DNA from: Sabethes cyaneus | Taxonomy: Eukaryota; Arthropoda; Insecta; Diptera; Culicidae | Assembly (NCBI RefSeq): GCF_943734655.1 | Contig: NC_071353.1 | Span: forward strand, 26,770,501-26,834,500 | Direction of reading: 5' to 3' | Length of the DNA: 64,000 nucleotides | Shown here: piece after piece, positions 12,096 through 23,735 of the stretch | How positions within the stretch are numbered: position 1 is the stretch's first letter | Layout of the letters: each line of letters starts with the position of its first letter | Program-made: the position numbers and the translations under genes | The notes under the pieces: generated by a model | Told to the model about the DNA's origin: nothing | What the model saw: the letters and a program-made list of their open reading frames with translations, nothing else | Database searches by the model: none

Positions 12096-13175
12096 ATTTT
12101 TTCCCTCCGTCCGTCCGTTCGTCCATCCATCCGTCTCAACTATCCAACCCATCCATCCATACCATCCAACTATCCCGTCCATCCACCTCATCCATTCATC
12201 CATCCCTTCCATTTATCCAATCCATCCATCCCATCCATTTATCCACCCATCTCATCCATCCATCCCATCCGTCCATCCCATCCCTCCAACTTGTTCATCC
12301 ATCCATCCCATCCATCCAAACCATTTATCCCATCCATCTATCCCGTCCATCCATCCCATCCATTTACCCACCCATCCCATCCATCCATCCCATCCAACTA
12401 TCCCGTCCATCCACCTCATCCATTCATCCATCCATCCCGTCCATGCATCCCATCCATTTATCCATCCAACTCGTCCATCCGTCCCATCCCATCCATCCAT
12501 CCTATCCATCCATCTTATCCATCCATCCCATCCACTTATCCCATCCAACCCATCCCATCCATTTATCCAATCCATCCATCCCGTCCATTTATCCACCCAT
12601 CCCATCCATCCATCCCATCCGTCCATCCCATCCATCCAACTTGTTCATCTATCCATCCCATCCATCCAACTTGTTCATCTATCCATCCCATCCATCCATC
12701 CCGTTCATCCATCCCATCCATCCATCCCATCCCATCCATCCCATCCATCCATCCCATCCCATCCCATCCATCTTGTCTATCCGTCCCATCCATCCATCCC
12801 GTCCATCCATCCCATCCATCCATCCCATCCACCCATCCATCCATCTCGTCCATCCGTCCCATCCATCTGTCCCATCCATCCATCCATCCCATCCATATGT
12901 CCCAACCATCTGTCCCATCTAACCATCCCATCCCATCCACTTATCAAATCCATCCATTCTATCCATCCGTCCCATCCATCCCATCCATTTATCCACCCAT
13001 CCCATCCATCCATCTCATTAATCCATCCCATCCATCCATCCCATCGATCCATCCCATCCATCCATCCCATCCATCCATCCTGTTCATCCATCCTATCCAT
13101 CCATCCCGTCCATCCATTCCCTCTATCCAACCCATCCGTCCATCCCATCCATCCATCCATCCATCTATCCAATCA
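12096..13175. repeat. CCATCCATC degenerate satellite, ~1.08 kb
   Basis: Tandem array of 4-bp and 5-bp words (CCAT, CCATC) with variants TTAT, CCGTC and CTCAT. Long stop-free frames occur on both strands (His-Pro-Ser-Ile on plus, Met-Asp-Gly-Trp on minus) simply because the unit lacks stop codons. Some blocks of about 130 bp (for example around 12160-12290 and 12380-12640) recur with the same variant order, so the array also grew by larger duplications. Confidence 0.96.
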
Positions 13176-13454
13176 TATTCCGAAAAATATCGGTTACTCC
13201 AAGATTATATTTAAGAATGGGACGTAGGAAATTGATTTCGAAACATATAAAATAGAAGTACTTTGTAGTCTTTTGAAACTTATTCTGAGATGGACGAATA
13301 CTTATTAACGGATTTCGTAGAACAGCGACATTCATGAGTTTTTTTTTTTCAAATCGAGTGAGTAAAAATGACTAATATTTCGACTGAAAGTAGTTAAGAG
13401 TGTAGTGTTTACATCGGCAGAGTTTTATTTAAATTGATCGAGCGAAGACGGGGT

Positions 13455-13590
13455 CAATCCCGGTGGAGTGGTTAGCATTCATGCCTCTCACGCCGAGGAC
13501 CCGGGTTCAAATCCCAACTCCGCAGAAGTCACCAGAATGACCTAAGCTGTTAAAGTGACTATAATCAAAATAAAACAAAATTAATCGAGC
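13455..13590 (+). mobile_element. SINE-B copy (tRNA-derived)
   Basis: GGTGGAGTGGTTAGC at 13462-13476 fits box A and GGGTTCAAATCC at 13502-13513 fits box B, with tRNA-like spacing. A body with AAGTCACCAGAATGACC and an A-rich end (AAAATAAAACAAAATTAA) follows. There is no complete acceptor stem, so it is a SINE head and not a tRNA gene. The sequence resembles a common mosquito SINE type. Confidence 0.75.
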
Positions 13591-13780
13591 AATTACAGAA
13601 ATATCCTTGGAACAAGAAAAATTAGAAGGGTTGTGATCCCGATACAACTGCGTAGTAGGCGAAGAACTACGTTAGGCGGTTTTCTGCGATGAAAGAATGA
13701 ATATTAGAGAAAAGATTGTACACTATATTGACTTATGTGTAACCAAAATAGAATACAGTGAGAAAAAAAACAAATAGCAT

Positions 13781-14044
13781 AATTCTCGGGTAGTTTTTCA
13801 TTGCGACGTATCTGCAAATGAGAGATTCTCTTCGTGTCTCCTCTCTTCCGCTGTTTACAGCGATACCAATGCCTTTTGACACATCAGCTTTGCATGAATT
13901 GGTTGCCGGAGTCACTAGCTAGTCAAATGATTTGAAATTTTTTTTTTTCAATGCATTAGTATCGCCGTAAAAAGCGGAAGAGAGGAGACACGAATAGAAT
14001 CTCTCGTTTGCAGATACGTCGAAATGAAAAAGTACCCGAGAATT
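13781..14044. repeat. Foldback inverted repeat
   Basis: The arm 13781-13866 (starting AATTCTCGGGTA) is an imperfect inverted copy of 13959-14044 (ending TACCCGAGAATT). Arms are about 86 bp, separated by about 92 bp of unrelated sequence. Both arms would pair into a long hairpin. It may be a foldback or MITE-type element; no target duplication was found. Confidence 0.8.
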
Positions 14045-14686
14045 GTTTATTATCATCAAATCCTAAGTTTCCGTATACCAACGTTGTTTGATCTGGTTTT
14101 ACTAATATTTAAAAAAAATCTACATTAAGTGTACGTTTGCTTGCGTTGACATATAATAAAAAAGTAGAATCAATGCGCAGATGCCATTTAATTCTATTTC
14201 GAGCCGCCTAAAAATGTTCTCTCTTCTTCGTATATTCCTGAGCTACGGTTGCAACCATCGAAGAACGAAAATTGATTCACATTAGCCACTCCGTGAGTGG
14301 CATATGTCGCCTGTTTGCAGTGTTATGTATCAAGCGATGGAGAACGAAGCTTGGATAATAAGTTCCCAAACGACAATGTCGGATTACCGCTGGTGGGGTT
14401 CAAACTTGGACCAAAGAAGAAAATTAAACTGAACAGCTCACAAGTAGGGCACCAACTTAATGACGACAATGACGCTGCTTTTCTTCTTATATCTTTACAT
14501 GTCAAGAAGGCGTTGCTTTGCAAGCGCCGTAAGTGTCTTCTTCATATTTTTCTTGGAGCAACAACCGCAACTGGTGTATGTCGTCCATGCCTGGGAAACA
14601 GGGCTATCACACGAAGAATGTATGGGTAAATTTGGTCTTAAAATTTTTCTAGCGATTGGAATACAATCCTTTTAAGAAAACTGCTA
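14045..14686. other. Unassigned DNA between foldback and transposon
   Basis: A 110-codon plus-strand frame runs from 14297 to 14629, but it has no recognisable domain and is overlapped by frames of similar length on both strands. I see no gene here. Confidence 0.35.
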
Positions 14687-15427
14687 AAGGGTGTCCCACA
14701 TCAAATTGCACCACCGAAAAAACGCCGTAGAAAATTACCTAATTGACCGATCCTTTTCAAGCTTTCAGACAATAAAATATAACCCATTAATATATTTTTG
14801 GCATATTTAGTTCAATCAACTTCAATACCATAAACGTATGCTCGCACATTACGCTTAACTCCACCCGAAAAGTTTTGTACAACATCTGGCTGCAGCTTCT
14901 TCTGTACGGAAACCCACTTTTTCTTCCTGTCTTCCTCAGATTTGACCTCCTTGGGATGCTATGCCTGCTTCATAATAGCGCAGTATTTTTCGATGGGCCT
15001 TAATTCCGGTGAGTTGTCGGCGTTCATGTCCTTGAGTACGAAAGTAACCCCGTTAGCTTCGTACCACTCCAAGAAATCCTTTGAATAGTGGTACGAAGCT
15101 AGATCCGGCCAGAAGATCGTAGGGCCCTCGCGTAGCTTCAACAGAGGAAGCAGACGTTTCTGTCGACACTCCTTGAGGTAAATCTGCCCGTTTATAGTCA
15201 CTGTAGTCACGAACGGTTTCCAGGTGTTTGCGCACAAAATAAATTCGCGACGTTGCTTTTCGGGTGACGCCATTTTTTTCAATTTTCGAAAAACTGGCCG
15301 CGATAAAAATACAGTGTAAACAATACACTCTAAACTACTTCTACTCAAATTTTCGAGCGAAAATACCCAATGGGTAATTTTCTACAGCGTTTCTTCCGAG
15401 GTGCAATTTCATGTGGTGATGTGATTT
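14687..15427 (-). mobile_element. DD37E Tc1/mariner-type transposon, internally deleted, copy 1
   Basis: The right-hand plus-strand end (15370-15427) and left-hand end (14687-14745) are imperfect inverted copies sharing AAATTGCACC and GTAGAAAATTACC. TA lies just outside both ends (14685-14686 and 15428-15429), as expected for this superfamily. The transposase remnant is on the minus strand. A sister copy with a different deletion is at 46004-46586. Confidence 0.82.
14812..15273 (-). pseudogene. DD37E transposase, internally deleted with one nonsense codon
   Basis: The frame begins MASPEKQRREFILC, which matches the start of the sister copy at 46.4 kb (MASLEKKRRELILR), so I take that Met as the start and not the upstream one at 15348. 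After about 14 residues it jumps to the end of the catalytic domain. The second catalytic Asp is in FWPDLA and the third acid is Glu in PELRPIEKY, with 37 residues between them, which is the DD37E spacing. The first Asp and most of the DNA-binding domain are deleted. After MKQA a TAG replaces what is probably a Trp codon; the frame then continues HPKEVKSEEDRKKKW to a natural end at 14812. Non-functional. Confidence 0.82.
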
Positions 15428-17640
15428 TATCTCTTCTCTGTGGTATGCGTACCATCAAAATCTATCCAGAATTGTAATAGCTATTAGCGTTTAAAATCTT
15501 TAATTTTTTGTGATACTGGCCTTAATCTAAATCTTGGAATGACACCCTGCAGTAAAACGTAGTTCTACGTCAAAAGCGCGCAAAAATTTGGTCCCTCACA
15601 TCCAAAAAATCCAAATGAAGTTCGATTGCTTCTCTGAGATGGATCGGGAAACAGCTGGAAATCGCACATTCACTCGTATTCCAACGTTCAAGAAGCATCA
15701 AGCTACCAAGTGAACGGGTGGTAGCGGAAGAAAACGCGGCACCACAGCACCGGAGAATGTCAGGAAAACCAATTCAAGCGCAATAACGCAATACTTCGAT
15801 TCAGGATGTGAAAAAAGGATGAAACTTTCGGTTTGTTTTATGCAAAAGACAATACCGACTCGATCTGGACTTACGTGTACAGAGTGCGGAAGGCACCGAA
15901 CCGGAATGACAAACAGAACACGGTGGCCAACACTCGCGCAAGAAAGCTATACAGGAAGTGACTTACAAATTCGTTCTGCATTGCGGAAGGATGAAAAATG
16001 AAAGTTACATAGCGACACCAGACAAATGCTGGGACATTTGTCTGTTCGAAAACAGACACTGATGAAGCTTGCAAACCGTAGGCGAAATGCGTATTTGGCG
16101 GAATATAATTAACAGTGGATTTTAGTTGTGAACAAAGCTGCAACTTTTCTTCCAAACAAAATTCAGGAATAGGTACTATCTGGAAACAGTTTTTCATGAA
16201 ATTTTCAACACTGGGGAAATAATCAAAATAAAGTCGGAAAAACTACGTTAAAAATTTGTTTTTCAACGACAAAAATTCCGCGCAGGTTACTTTTTGTTGT
16301 ATTTTAATTGTTTTTTTGGCAAGTGCTTTTTTCTCGTTACGCTTTTCTTGCTATTTCTTTTAATGTACATACTTTCTTCATCTGTTTTTTTCGTCACACT
16401 TCCATTCCTCTAACTAATCCTATGTTTCATGTTAGTACTCTTCCATTACTGGTTTTGTTTGTCAAGCTATAATTTTTTTCCCACTGCTTCCCTTTTCGGC
16501 AACTGCCTCCTACTTGTGATACATACCCTAAGCAGCAGTCTAAGATTCCTTCTGATAACCGCTATAAAACTGCCTACCGATTAGGCCATAAGCTGAACTA
16601 GTCTTGTTACGCAAGCAGCAATAAAACCGGTTATGCTTTTCGTTGCTTGGCATCCTATCTGCTTGACAAAGCTGTAAAGCATAAAGCTTGTTGCTTGGTA
16701 AAGAAGCTAAATCATTCAGCCAATTTTGTTAACTTAAAATTATATCGCCATGAGAAGGAAATTTCAAGTTTTACTGTCAGATGATCCTGATTTATTCGAG
16801 AATAAATAATAGATTTTCAGCAGTTTCTGGAGTTGTGCAGCATATGCGCATTAAATTTTATCGTGCATATTGGTATAATAGGCGGATAAAAGCAACGCGC
16901 TTCAAAATTTAGCAATTTTTGAACACTAGTTTTAGCAAAATAAATATACTCAATTAGTCAATCTCAATTACAGGTACTACTAGAAATATTGTTTTAAAAT
17001 CTTAATGAAGTTTAGATAGTTTGGTTTTGATTTTGGCAGTAATCAGAACCATTTCAAGATTCAAATCCCGCTGTAACGAGAAGTCTTGGGTAAAAAGAAG
17101 AGAATCCTCCTGAGACACCGGTTAACGTAATAGGACACACCCGAATCAAACATCGTCAATAACATGTTTCATATTTCCTACAAGAAGATAAACTTCATAA
17201 ACCACAAAGGGTGCTCCTTCACGGTACTGCAAACACGTTGAGCCTAGCCGTTTGTTTGCAATGCATACACATGCCATCAACAGGATTTCTTCTCCCCCAT
17301 TATCCACCGGAATCTTTTCTCTAGGCAGCAAAAAATTAAGCCAATCACAGAATATTCTTTCCGCTCGTTTTTCCCCGTTCTAAATAGGAACAAGATAAAA
17401 ATGTTTACCTCTATCATTGTGACAGAAGGATCACCGAAATAACTTGATTATCGTACCAAAAGGAAAAACGGGGGCAATATTTTTGCGTAGCATTTACTTG
17501 TTCGTCAGGCGACGCGAGTCCTACTCCCCCTTGGTTGTGTACGTCCGTGCGGCTGTGTACTCACCTGGGACCTGTTTCGGTTGTCACAGATCTGTCACTT
17601 TTCCACACCACCCCTAACGGGAGGCTGCCAGAATGTCGCT
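15428..17640. other. Mostly single-copy DNA, no gene recognised
   Basis: Contains an ACGTAGTTCTACGTC palindrome at about 15558-15572, shared with other places in the window. Frames up to 108 codons overlap on opposite strands and show no domain. Around 16520-16720 the words AAGCAGC and GTTGCTTGG recur in both orientations, perhaps an old inverted-repeat element. Confidence 0.35.
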
Positions 17641-19745
17641 CGAAGTCAGCTAACGGTGTGTGTGTGTGTGTGTTAGTAGAACCGTCAACCGCCTGTCGGG
17701 CCAATGCATACGGGACATGAAAGTTTCTCGAAGAAAATCACAACTAGAGCCTCCTTTTCTGAGCAGTGATAGTGTTGTAGAGGTAACTTGATTTGACTGG
17801 GTTTCGGTGGGGGTGACAGTTAAGAAAAAGTTTGTAATTATAACTAGTTTAAGGTTGATGTTGAGTTTCATTTGGATGCAACCAAAGTATTATCTTAGTT
17901 TAGGAACAATATGAAGGAAACATTTGATTAGTTTCAAACGCAAGGGTAATGAAGCACAGGATAAGTCATTCATGATCAACAATTAATCAAGTGTCTTCAC
18001 TTCAGATATAGAACATGCCATCATTACAAAGTATACCATAAATATCACCCACTTTTCGCTTTTCTTAAATTTCCATCCAATTGCAAAGGGAAATGCCCGA
18101 ATGTAGACCCTATTTTCGGCTCGCTTCTATTTGCCAACGAATCAAGCAAGCAAGGTGCTCGTTATCGTTGTTTCAATCAGCACATGCCGTACGAGGGTTG
18201 GAGGAAAAACCGTCGAGTAAAAGAAAACAGACCGACCGGCGCAACGTACCGGTTGTCAATGGCACCGTTTGTGCTTGGTAATAGGCCAAAGTCAACGAGG
18301 AGACTCCATTATATGTACGTGTACGCGTTCTGCGAGAATTTCAAAAAAAAGAAAAGCACGCATCGAGCAAACGGAAAAATTGCACACACCCCTAGGTTAA
18401 GCTAATCTAGCTCCTCAAATAGACCGCGAACTGTAGGTAGGCGCTTTTCACCGATACGTACGCGCGCGGCACGGATCCGTGCATTATGAAACCCGTCAAG
18501 CGACCGGAAGTGTGTGCGGTGAAGAAAATCTCACTTTCCCGTATCGCTCGCAAGGTATCGTTTTTCTGTTCGCTTTCATGGCAGTTTTCATTTCCGAACC
18601 AGGGGAAACCTATCTCGAAAGCAGGTTGGTACCTACAAACAAAACGCTTTCGCCCGCGCGCTTTTTCACAAATCGTAGACTGTCTCGAAAGTGTACGCCT
18701 CCACGACGGAATTCAATGTTTTGGAACGTAAATATTTAAATTGAATCGAGCGCACAGCGCCGCGACAAAGAAAGAAGCTCGATTCGTTTGCTGATTAGAT
18801 ATTAAACAGCTTTGGAGAGTTTTCCCGCGTCTAAACTCTGGCAGCAGCGGGAAAACGTCTTGGAGAACGCTCATCGCGAAAATTCATGTATACCGGCAGT
18901 AATCCAAGCGGGTGGGATTCTTCTTTATCTTTATCTACTGTTATCGTGGCCTGTCTCGTATCCTGCCTTTCGGGTGCAGAGTTTTGCGTGGGCGTGTGCG
19001 TGAGAATGTTAAATGTAGCTGCAAAGCTTTCGTTGAAATGTGCCAATGACAGTTGGGTGTGCTGCCGGGTCCGGTAAAAGAATATCACGTACAAAGTTGT
19101 CCTAACAAAGTTCGGTACTATGTGGATTGCAATAAAACATGTTATCTGAGGATTCAGTTTGTCAGATATTAATTAATAAGTTGCTACATCATCGACACAA
19201 GAGGATTCACATAAATTTTCTTGATGGTATCTCGAATTTCCGCTTCCTCTGAATAAAAAGATAAAGCACACCCGATGGTGGTTAACTATGAAACTTGCCG
19301 GAGTGACTGTCGGCAACGCACTGCTTGTTTCTATCACACTGACTGAGTAGATAACAGTCTTTCTTCTCGGTAGTAGAAACAAAGAGTAGTCATACAAAAA
19401 TAATATCGTTGCACGGGAGTGTGTGTTGCGTATACGGGAATGATAGGATTTGGAGAATAACACAAAACTAAGTATTATACTTCTCAATATATCAGACGGC
19501 AGCAGTTTAGTGAGTAAAACATTCGGGTACCAACGGAAAGAGCGTGCGTGCGAGTCCCACCTGCTATTGCACAATCCAATATATTTTTGGTCCTTATCGA
19601 AATTTTCCAGTTTATCCATTTATCATTCTTCGCATCAGACGCTGCCTACCTTTCCAGAATAGTGCACATCGAATAAATTGTGTTGTAGATGTAGATATCG
19701 GACCGGAGTTCTCATTTATACTACTATTAAATATATGAAAATGCT
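17641..19745. other. Single-copy, GC-richer DNA
   Basis: A short TG run lies at 17654-17672. Between 18060 and 19080 GC is higher and several short frames overlap on both strands without a recognisable domain. A 148-codon minus-strand frame (19173-19619) is also unrecognised and low in confidence. No feature is supported beyond this. Confidence 0.35.
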
Positions 19746-19774
19746 GGCTGGGTAAAGTCATATACGAGTAAATA

Positions 19775-19945
19775 AATAGAAAACAAATCAATGGCGATCT
19801 ATGAGGCTATTTTTAAAGCAAGACTAATAGCGCGTAAATCGGTTTGGCTACCTTTGAGAATTGTAGCGAAATCGGGTGAGTGAGCGGTTCCAGAGAAAAT
19901 CGTGTAACGTGGTTTTGACACTTTTACTTATAACTTTATACTTTT
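19775..19945 (+). mobile_element. R1 repeat fragment
   Basis: The order of words AATGGCGATCTATGAGGCTA, ACTAATAGCGCGTAAATCGG and GAGCGGTTCCAGAGAAAATC follows the interior of R1 (compare 1050-1310). Both ends of the element are missing. Confidence 0.65.
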
Positions 19946-20555
19946 AAATTATTATAAATTTTTGTGCAAGTTTTAGTCGTAATTTTTCAGTCCTTTTGAC
20001 GGGTGGCAACTAAATTTTTGGAATTTTTTTTCTCAAGCTGTCAAAAAAAAGACAAAGATCCATTGTTGAAAAAATATTAGTGTACATTTAAAAACGGTCC
20101 GGAATCGGCTGTTCGGCGAAGCTTTCGTTTGACTTCGAAACAGGAGCGTTGTACGGCCGTCATGTCAACTTGAAAAAGTTGACACTTGCGAATGCATCTC
20201 TTGATTCTACCAATCAACTGTTTGCAATTCGTGGCTCTCCAGTTCTTTTGTACACCAAGGAACTGAAAATCCCGAAGAAATCTTCGATTGGGCGCACTGA
20301 GACAAATTTTTCGGGTCGTGGTTTTTGGGTAAAAATGGGATCGAATGGGTATTCAGAAACGATTGTATTTTTTTGGCGTAATGTGATGATGCTCTGCATG
20401 ATGTTTTTGTAGAAACGGGATCAAATTTTTCTTCAAACATTCGTCTGGTGCATCGTAATTGATAGCCAAACCTGAGGGCTTGTTGTTGTAGAAACGAGAA
20501 AGAGAACGATGTTCTTCTGCGTCCATAATTTTGGCTGGTCTTCCAGTACAAAAAA

Positions 20556-20735
20556 GTAAAACCTTGGGCTTAAACGTCTTTCAAAGACTTGGCCCTTCTT
20601 TATCGACAGACTTCACAGCCGGTAGGTAGGACAGCTACGGGGCTAGTGCAACAATCCTACTGACTCTATCTAGCAGCATCCGCCTAGCCGAGATTCTACA
20701 ACGACTGGCTTGTTAGACCAGCGTCGTACACGGTC
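20556..20735 (-). mobile_element. SINE-A copy, minus strand
   Basis: Reverse-oriented copy: plus-strand AAAACCTTGGGCTTAAACGT is the tail, followed by CTTCTTTATCGACAGACTTC, the AACAATCCTACTGACTCTAT body and the tRNA-like head ending near TTGTTAGACCAGCGTCGTAC. The box B region is damaged (GAGATTCTACAACG), so it is a decayed copy. Confidence 0.8.
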
Positions 20736-21059
20736 ACTACACGGTCTTCCACTACCTTGCTTGCGAATAGTAGTTGGGCATCTTAGGTTATGGTAAACAG
20801 TCGACGCCGCAACATATTTGCTGTTTAAATGTTGTACCGTATACTTTTTGCCGGGATTTCTGTTGCAGTTCGTAGAAGTGTACAACGCGCTCCCAAAAGA
20901 AACGCTTCTTGTTTCGTCGCCATTTTTAGCTAAGCTGGGCAAGCATAAAAAACAATAAATATTAATCAAAAGAGGAGATAGAGCTAACACATACATACTC
21001 TCATTTCTCACTGAGCTCGTTTGTTGTTGAGCATAAGGGCCGCGAAAAAATTCCAAAAT

Positions 21060-21330
21060 TTTAGTTACCACCCGTTAGTAGCACTTTCAAGTTAATTTTG
21101 TAACAGTTACACAATTTGGTGTCAATTTGCATTATTTTTATGTCATTTTTCTATAACTCGCCATATTTTCCCATCAGTTTTGTATTAGATTTATGTGACT
21201 TTGTAGTTACTTTTGTAATATGGTCAGTAGTTTGTTCCAATTTCATTTATGTTTTATTTTTATTGTATCCTGTTTTAATAATTTTGTGTCATTTTTGTTT
21301 ATATTTTAATACTTTTGTTAAAAGAAGGTT
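21060..21330. repeat. T-rich degenerate repeat (TGTCATTTTT words)
   Basis: Words such as TTTATGTCATTTTT, TTTTGTAATATG and GTGTCATTTTTG recur irregularly. The complementary composition (ATGACACAAAA words) is seen at 27210-27780 and 30900-31300, so this is one dispersed low-complexity family. No coding. Confidence 0.45.
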
Positions 21331-21398
21331 GTTTTGTCCAAAACTCGCTCACCCATCTGTTTTTATGTGTTGCGAAGCCCACACTTATGTGGTCCAAT

Positions 21399-22934
21399 TA
21401 GGGCTGTCTAACCGGTAGTACCGGTAGTACCGAAACCGGTAATACCGGCCAATTTTTGGATACCGAAATACCGGTTTTGGAAAAGCAAAAAACCGGTATT
21501 TCCGGTATTTTCTAATCTGCTTGTTTTTCCCAATTCCTTATTCGAATGAGAACTAAATTTGATAAATGAAAATATACTCTTAAAAAAACAACTTGGTGTT
21601 AATGCCGACGAGATTCTTCGACTACCAACAATGAAGAGAGTGAAATTGTGGGTCAAATAATTATAGCTCTTAAACCCGTTTAAAGTACAGTAGAGTAACT
21701 TTGCTGTAAAAATGTTTTATTGTATGAGCCAGACGTCGCGTTTCAATTTATTTTTGAACAACTTGATATTCAAAAGCCACCAAATTATTCGAAGCTCTCA
21801 AATTACGAATTTAGAAAACAAGATCAGGGCCCAGAAACGTCACTTACAATAGTAAATTGTTATTCAACAATGAAGTAATGAAGCTTAAGTTTCAACAGAA
21901 GCAGCGCCGCTTCCTTTCAAAACTGGCTTCAATCAGTGTCATCGAAACGATTTTCACTTCACCATGACGACCGGTTTTAAAGTTTCATTTGTATTTCTCT
22001 ATCAAATAGTCAGAAAAAGGTCAGCCTAGAATTTGAATGCAATTGAATTGATTTTGAGTAACATTTCCTACAATTTAACGCATATTATGATTAATCTACA
22101 CAACATCGACAAATGGTGCCTGACTGTCAATCGCCGTCATTTGACATAGTCAGTAGCTTCAGCTGAAACTCGCTTGAAACGTTCTGTTCAACAAATGAAA
22201 CAAGTCGCTTCAGTATGAAGCGAAGGTAAGGGTTACCTGCATTTATTTGTTTCGATGATGCCGGATTCTGATCAGAATACGGGGATCTTTGCGCTTTTTG
22301 AGCATTCTTACCATCAAAGGATCTGCCAGTAAAGAATTTGGAATATTTTTCAAGTCTTTCGAGTAATACAATGATTAAACAAGGAGATGAAATCTGCATC
22401 TCACTATCTTCGAATAGTGGGATTGATAACAAAGAAGAGAAGGTATTTGTGAACGATGATAAAGAGGATGACGTTATGCAGGAGTTCCGGTTTGGGGATA
22501 GAGAAAAAAATGTTGAGAGGCTGTAGGAGACCGGGGTATTAATTATGCTGGAAGCTACAATACAAGATATTTTGTAAATAATTAAAGGCGGGTTTCCCTA
22601 CTATAAATTTGAAGAAATGGAAGGAAAATTCCTGATGTGCTTAGAGCCGTTCGCCAGACATCGACGAAAGCGGAAATTTTTTCAATTGTTGGAAGTGTTG
22701 GCAATAAAATTCGTTCTAGTAAATCGCCAAGAGTGTTATATTTGCTTGCTACTTGGCTAAGCAACAATACTGAAGCTAAAGTTTCAAAAAGAAAAGATTT
22801 ACTGAAAAACATCGACATTTCTCTTGATTTCGAATAATCTGCCAATACCGGTTTTTTACCGGTATTACCGGTATTTTCTACGCCAATACCGAAATACCGG
22901 TTTTCACCAAAAGCGCCTAATACCGACAGCCCTA
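21399..22934 (+). mobile_element. hAT transposon with exact 8-bp target duplication
   Basis: TAGGGCTGTC at the left end is inverted as GACAGCCCTA at the right end, and GGTCCAAT occurs on both sides (21391-21398, 22935-22942), the 8-bp duplication of hAT elements. Both subterminal regions are packed with CCGGTA and its variants (ACCGGTATTACCGG), likely transposase-binding sites. Remains of a hAT C-terminal domain lie on the plus strand near the right end. At 1536 bp and with stops in all frames it is non-autonomous now. It sits inside repeat family C. Confidence 0.92.
22600..22840 (+). pseudogene. hAT transposase C-terminal dimerisation remnant
   Basis: The plus-strand frame contains AEIFSIVGSVGNKIRSSKSP followed by VLYLLATWLSNN. 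This resembles the hAT dimerisation region, where an ER-hFS-AG motif is followed by K-R-R-L-P and a hydrophobic stretch ending in LN or NN. The rest of the transposase is missing or unreadable; an acidic frame at 22338-22526 may be a more upstream piece. Position, strand and the hAT-type ends agree with this reading. Confidence 0.65.
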
Positions 22935-22942
22935 GGTCCAAT

Positions 22943-23735
22943 GTTCTCACACACGCGTACTCATTCGAACAAACACGCCGGCCGGTATGGGCATCCCGTT
23001 CGGACTCTCGCTCTTATTTATTCATGCACTGCGAAGAGTTTTTGCGAGTGTGTATTTAGCCAGCAGCTACGGTCGTCGCTCTCGTTCGTCATTGCAACCC
23101 GAGTTGCTGATACCGACTACAGGCGATGGCTCACACTCCCAAGGATGCCACATATAATTGTATGTTTTTTGTTGGAAAAATCTGACAATCTGTACGGCGA
23201 GGAAAAATATCTGTGCAAAAATCTGTCCAATGCAAAACAATGAGACTGAAAGAGATAGATAGTCATTTTGCTGACTATTTCCATCTCTTTCACTCTCATG
23301 TAAAAGCTCAAAAATCTGTTTAATCTGTGTAATTTGGCGAAAATCTGTATTCTATGCATACAGATTCTGTACAGGCGATTTCTTTCAAATATCTGTTAAA
23401 CACAGAATAATATGTGCATGTGGCAACCCTGCACACTCCCGCCCATGAGTAGAATCGTGGGCGAAGAGGACGAAGAAAAGAAGAAGTAATGCTAAATCTG
23501 TATCCCGGTGCGCCACTAGCCCTCACGGGCATCTGATTGCTCACGAGTTATTTGACTCACGAGTATGTAGGTAGCAGAATGTCTGCACACAGCAACGGAG
23601 GCTGTTTGGTTTGTCTTACGCTTACGTCAGTGGTGTAAGCTTTTGTTGCTATGCTTCTCTTACTCTCTCGCGTGAGAGTAGGCATGGTTGATTTCTCGCT
23701 CGATTGGCAACATAACATTGTAATAAAAGTGAACG
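22943..23735 (+). repeat. Family C dispersed repeat, copy 1
   Basis: Outside the MITE at 23141-23431, this stretch matches 55160-55660 in order: CTCTCGCTCTTATTTATTCATG, TTTTTGCGAGTGTG, GTCGCTCTCG, TAATGCTAAATCTGTATC, then GTCAGTGGTGTAAGC and GAGAGTAGG. It probably also continues left of the hAT element. Ends were not resolved and the type (SINE-like, LTR or other) is unknown. Confidence 0.7.
23141..23431. mobile_element. 291-bp MITE with 9-bp target duplication
   Basis: CACACTCCC flanks both sides (23132-23140 and 23432-23440). The ends AAGGATGCCACAT and ATGTGGCAACCCTG are imperfect TIRs. The word AATCTGT recurs at least seven times, and the middle (about 23255-23292) is an inverted repeat around ATAGTC and GACTAT. 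The 9-bp duplication suggests a Mutator-like mechanism, but no transposase is present, so the superfamily is a guess. Confidence 0.82.

Noticed and set aside
11972..13214. Plus-strand His-Pro-Ser-Ile frames of more than 300 codons and minus-strand Met-Asp-Gly-Trp frames
   Set aside because: The CCATCCATC unit has no stop codon in several frames; composition is wholly explained by the repeat.
13461..13530. tRNA gene
   Set aside because: Box A and B are present but the acceptor and anticodon arms do not fold properly, and a SINE-type body with an A-rich end follows.
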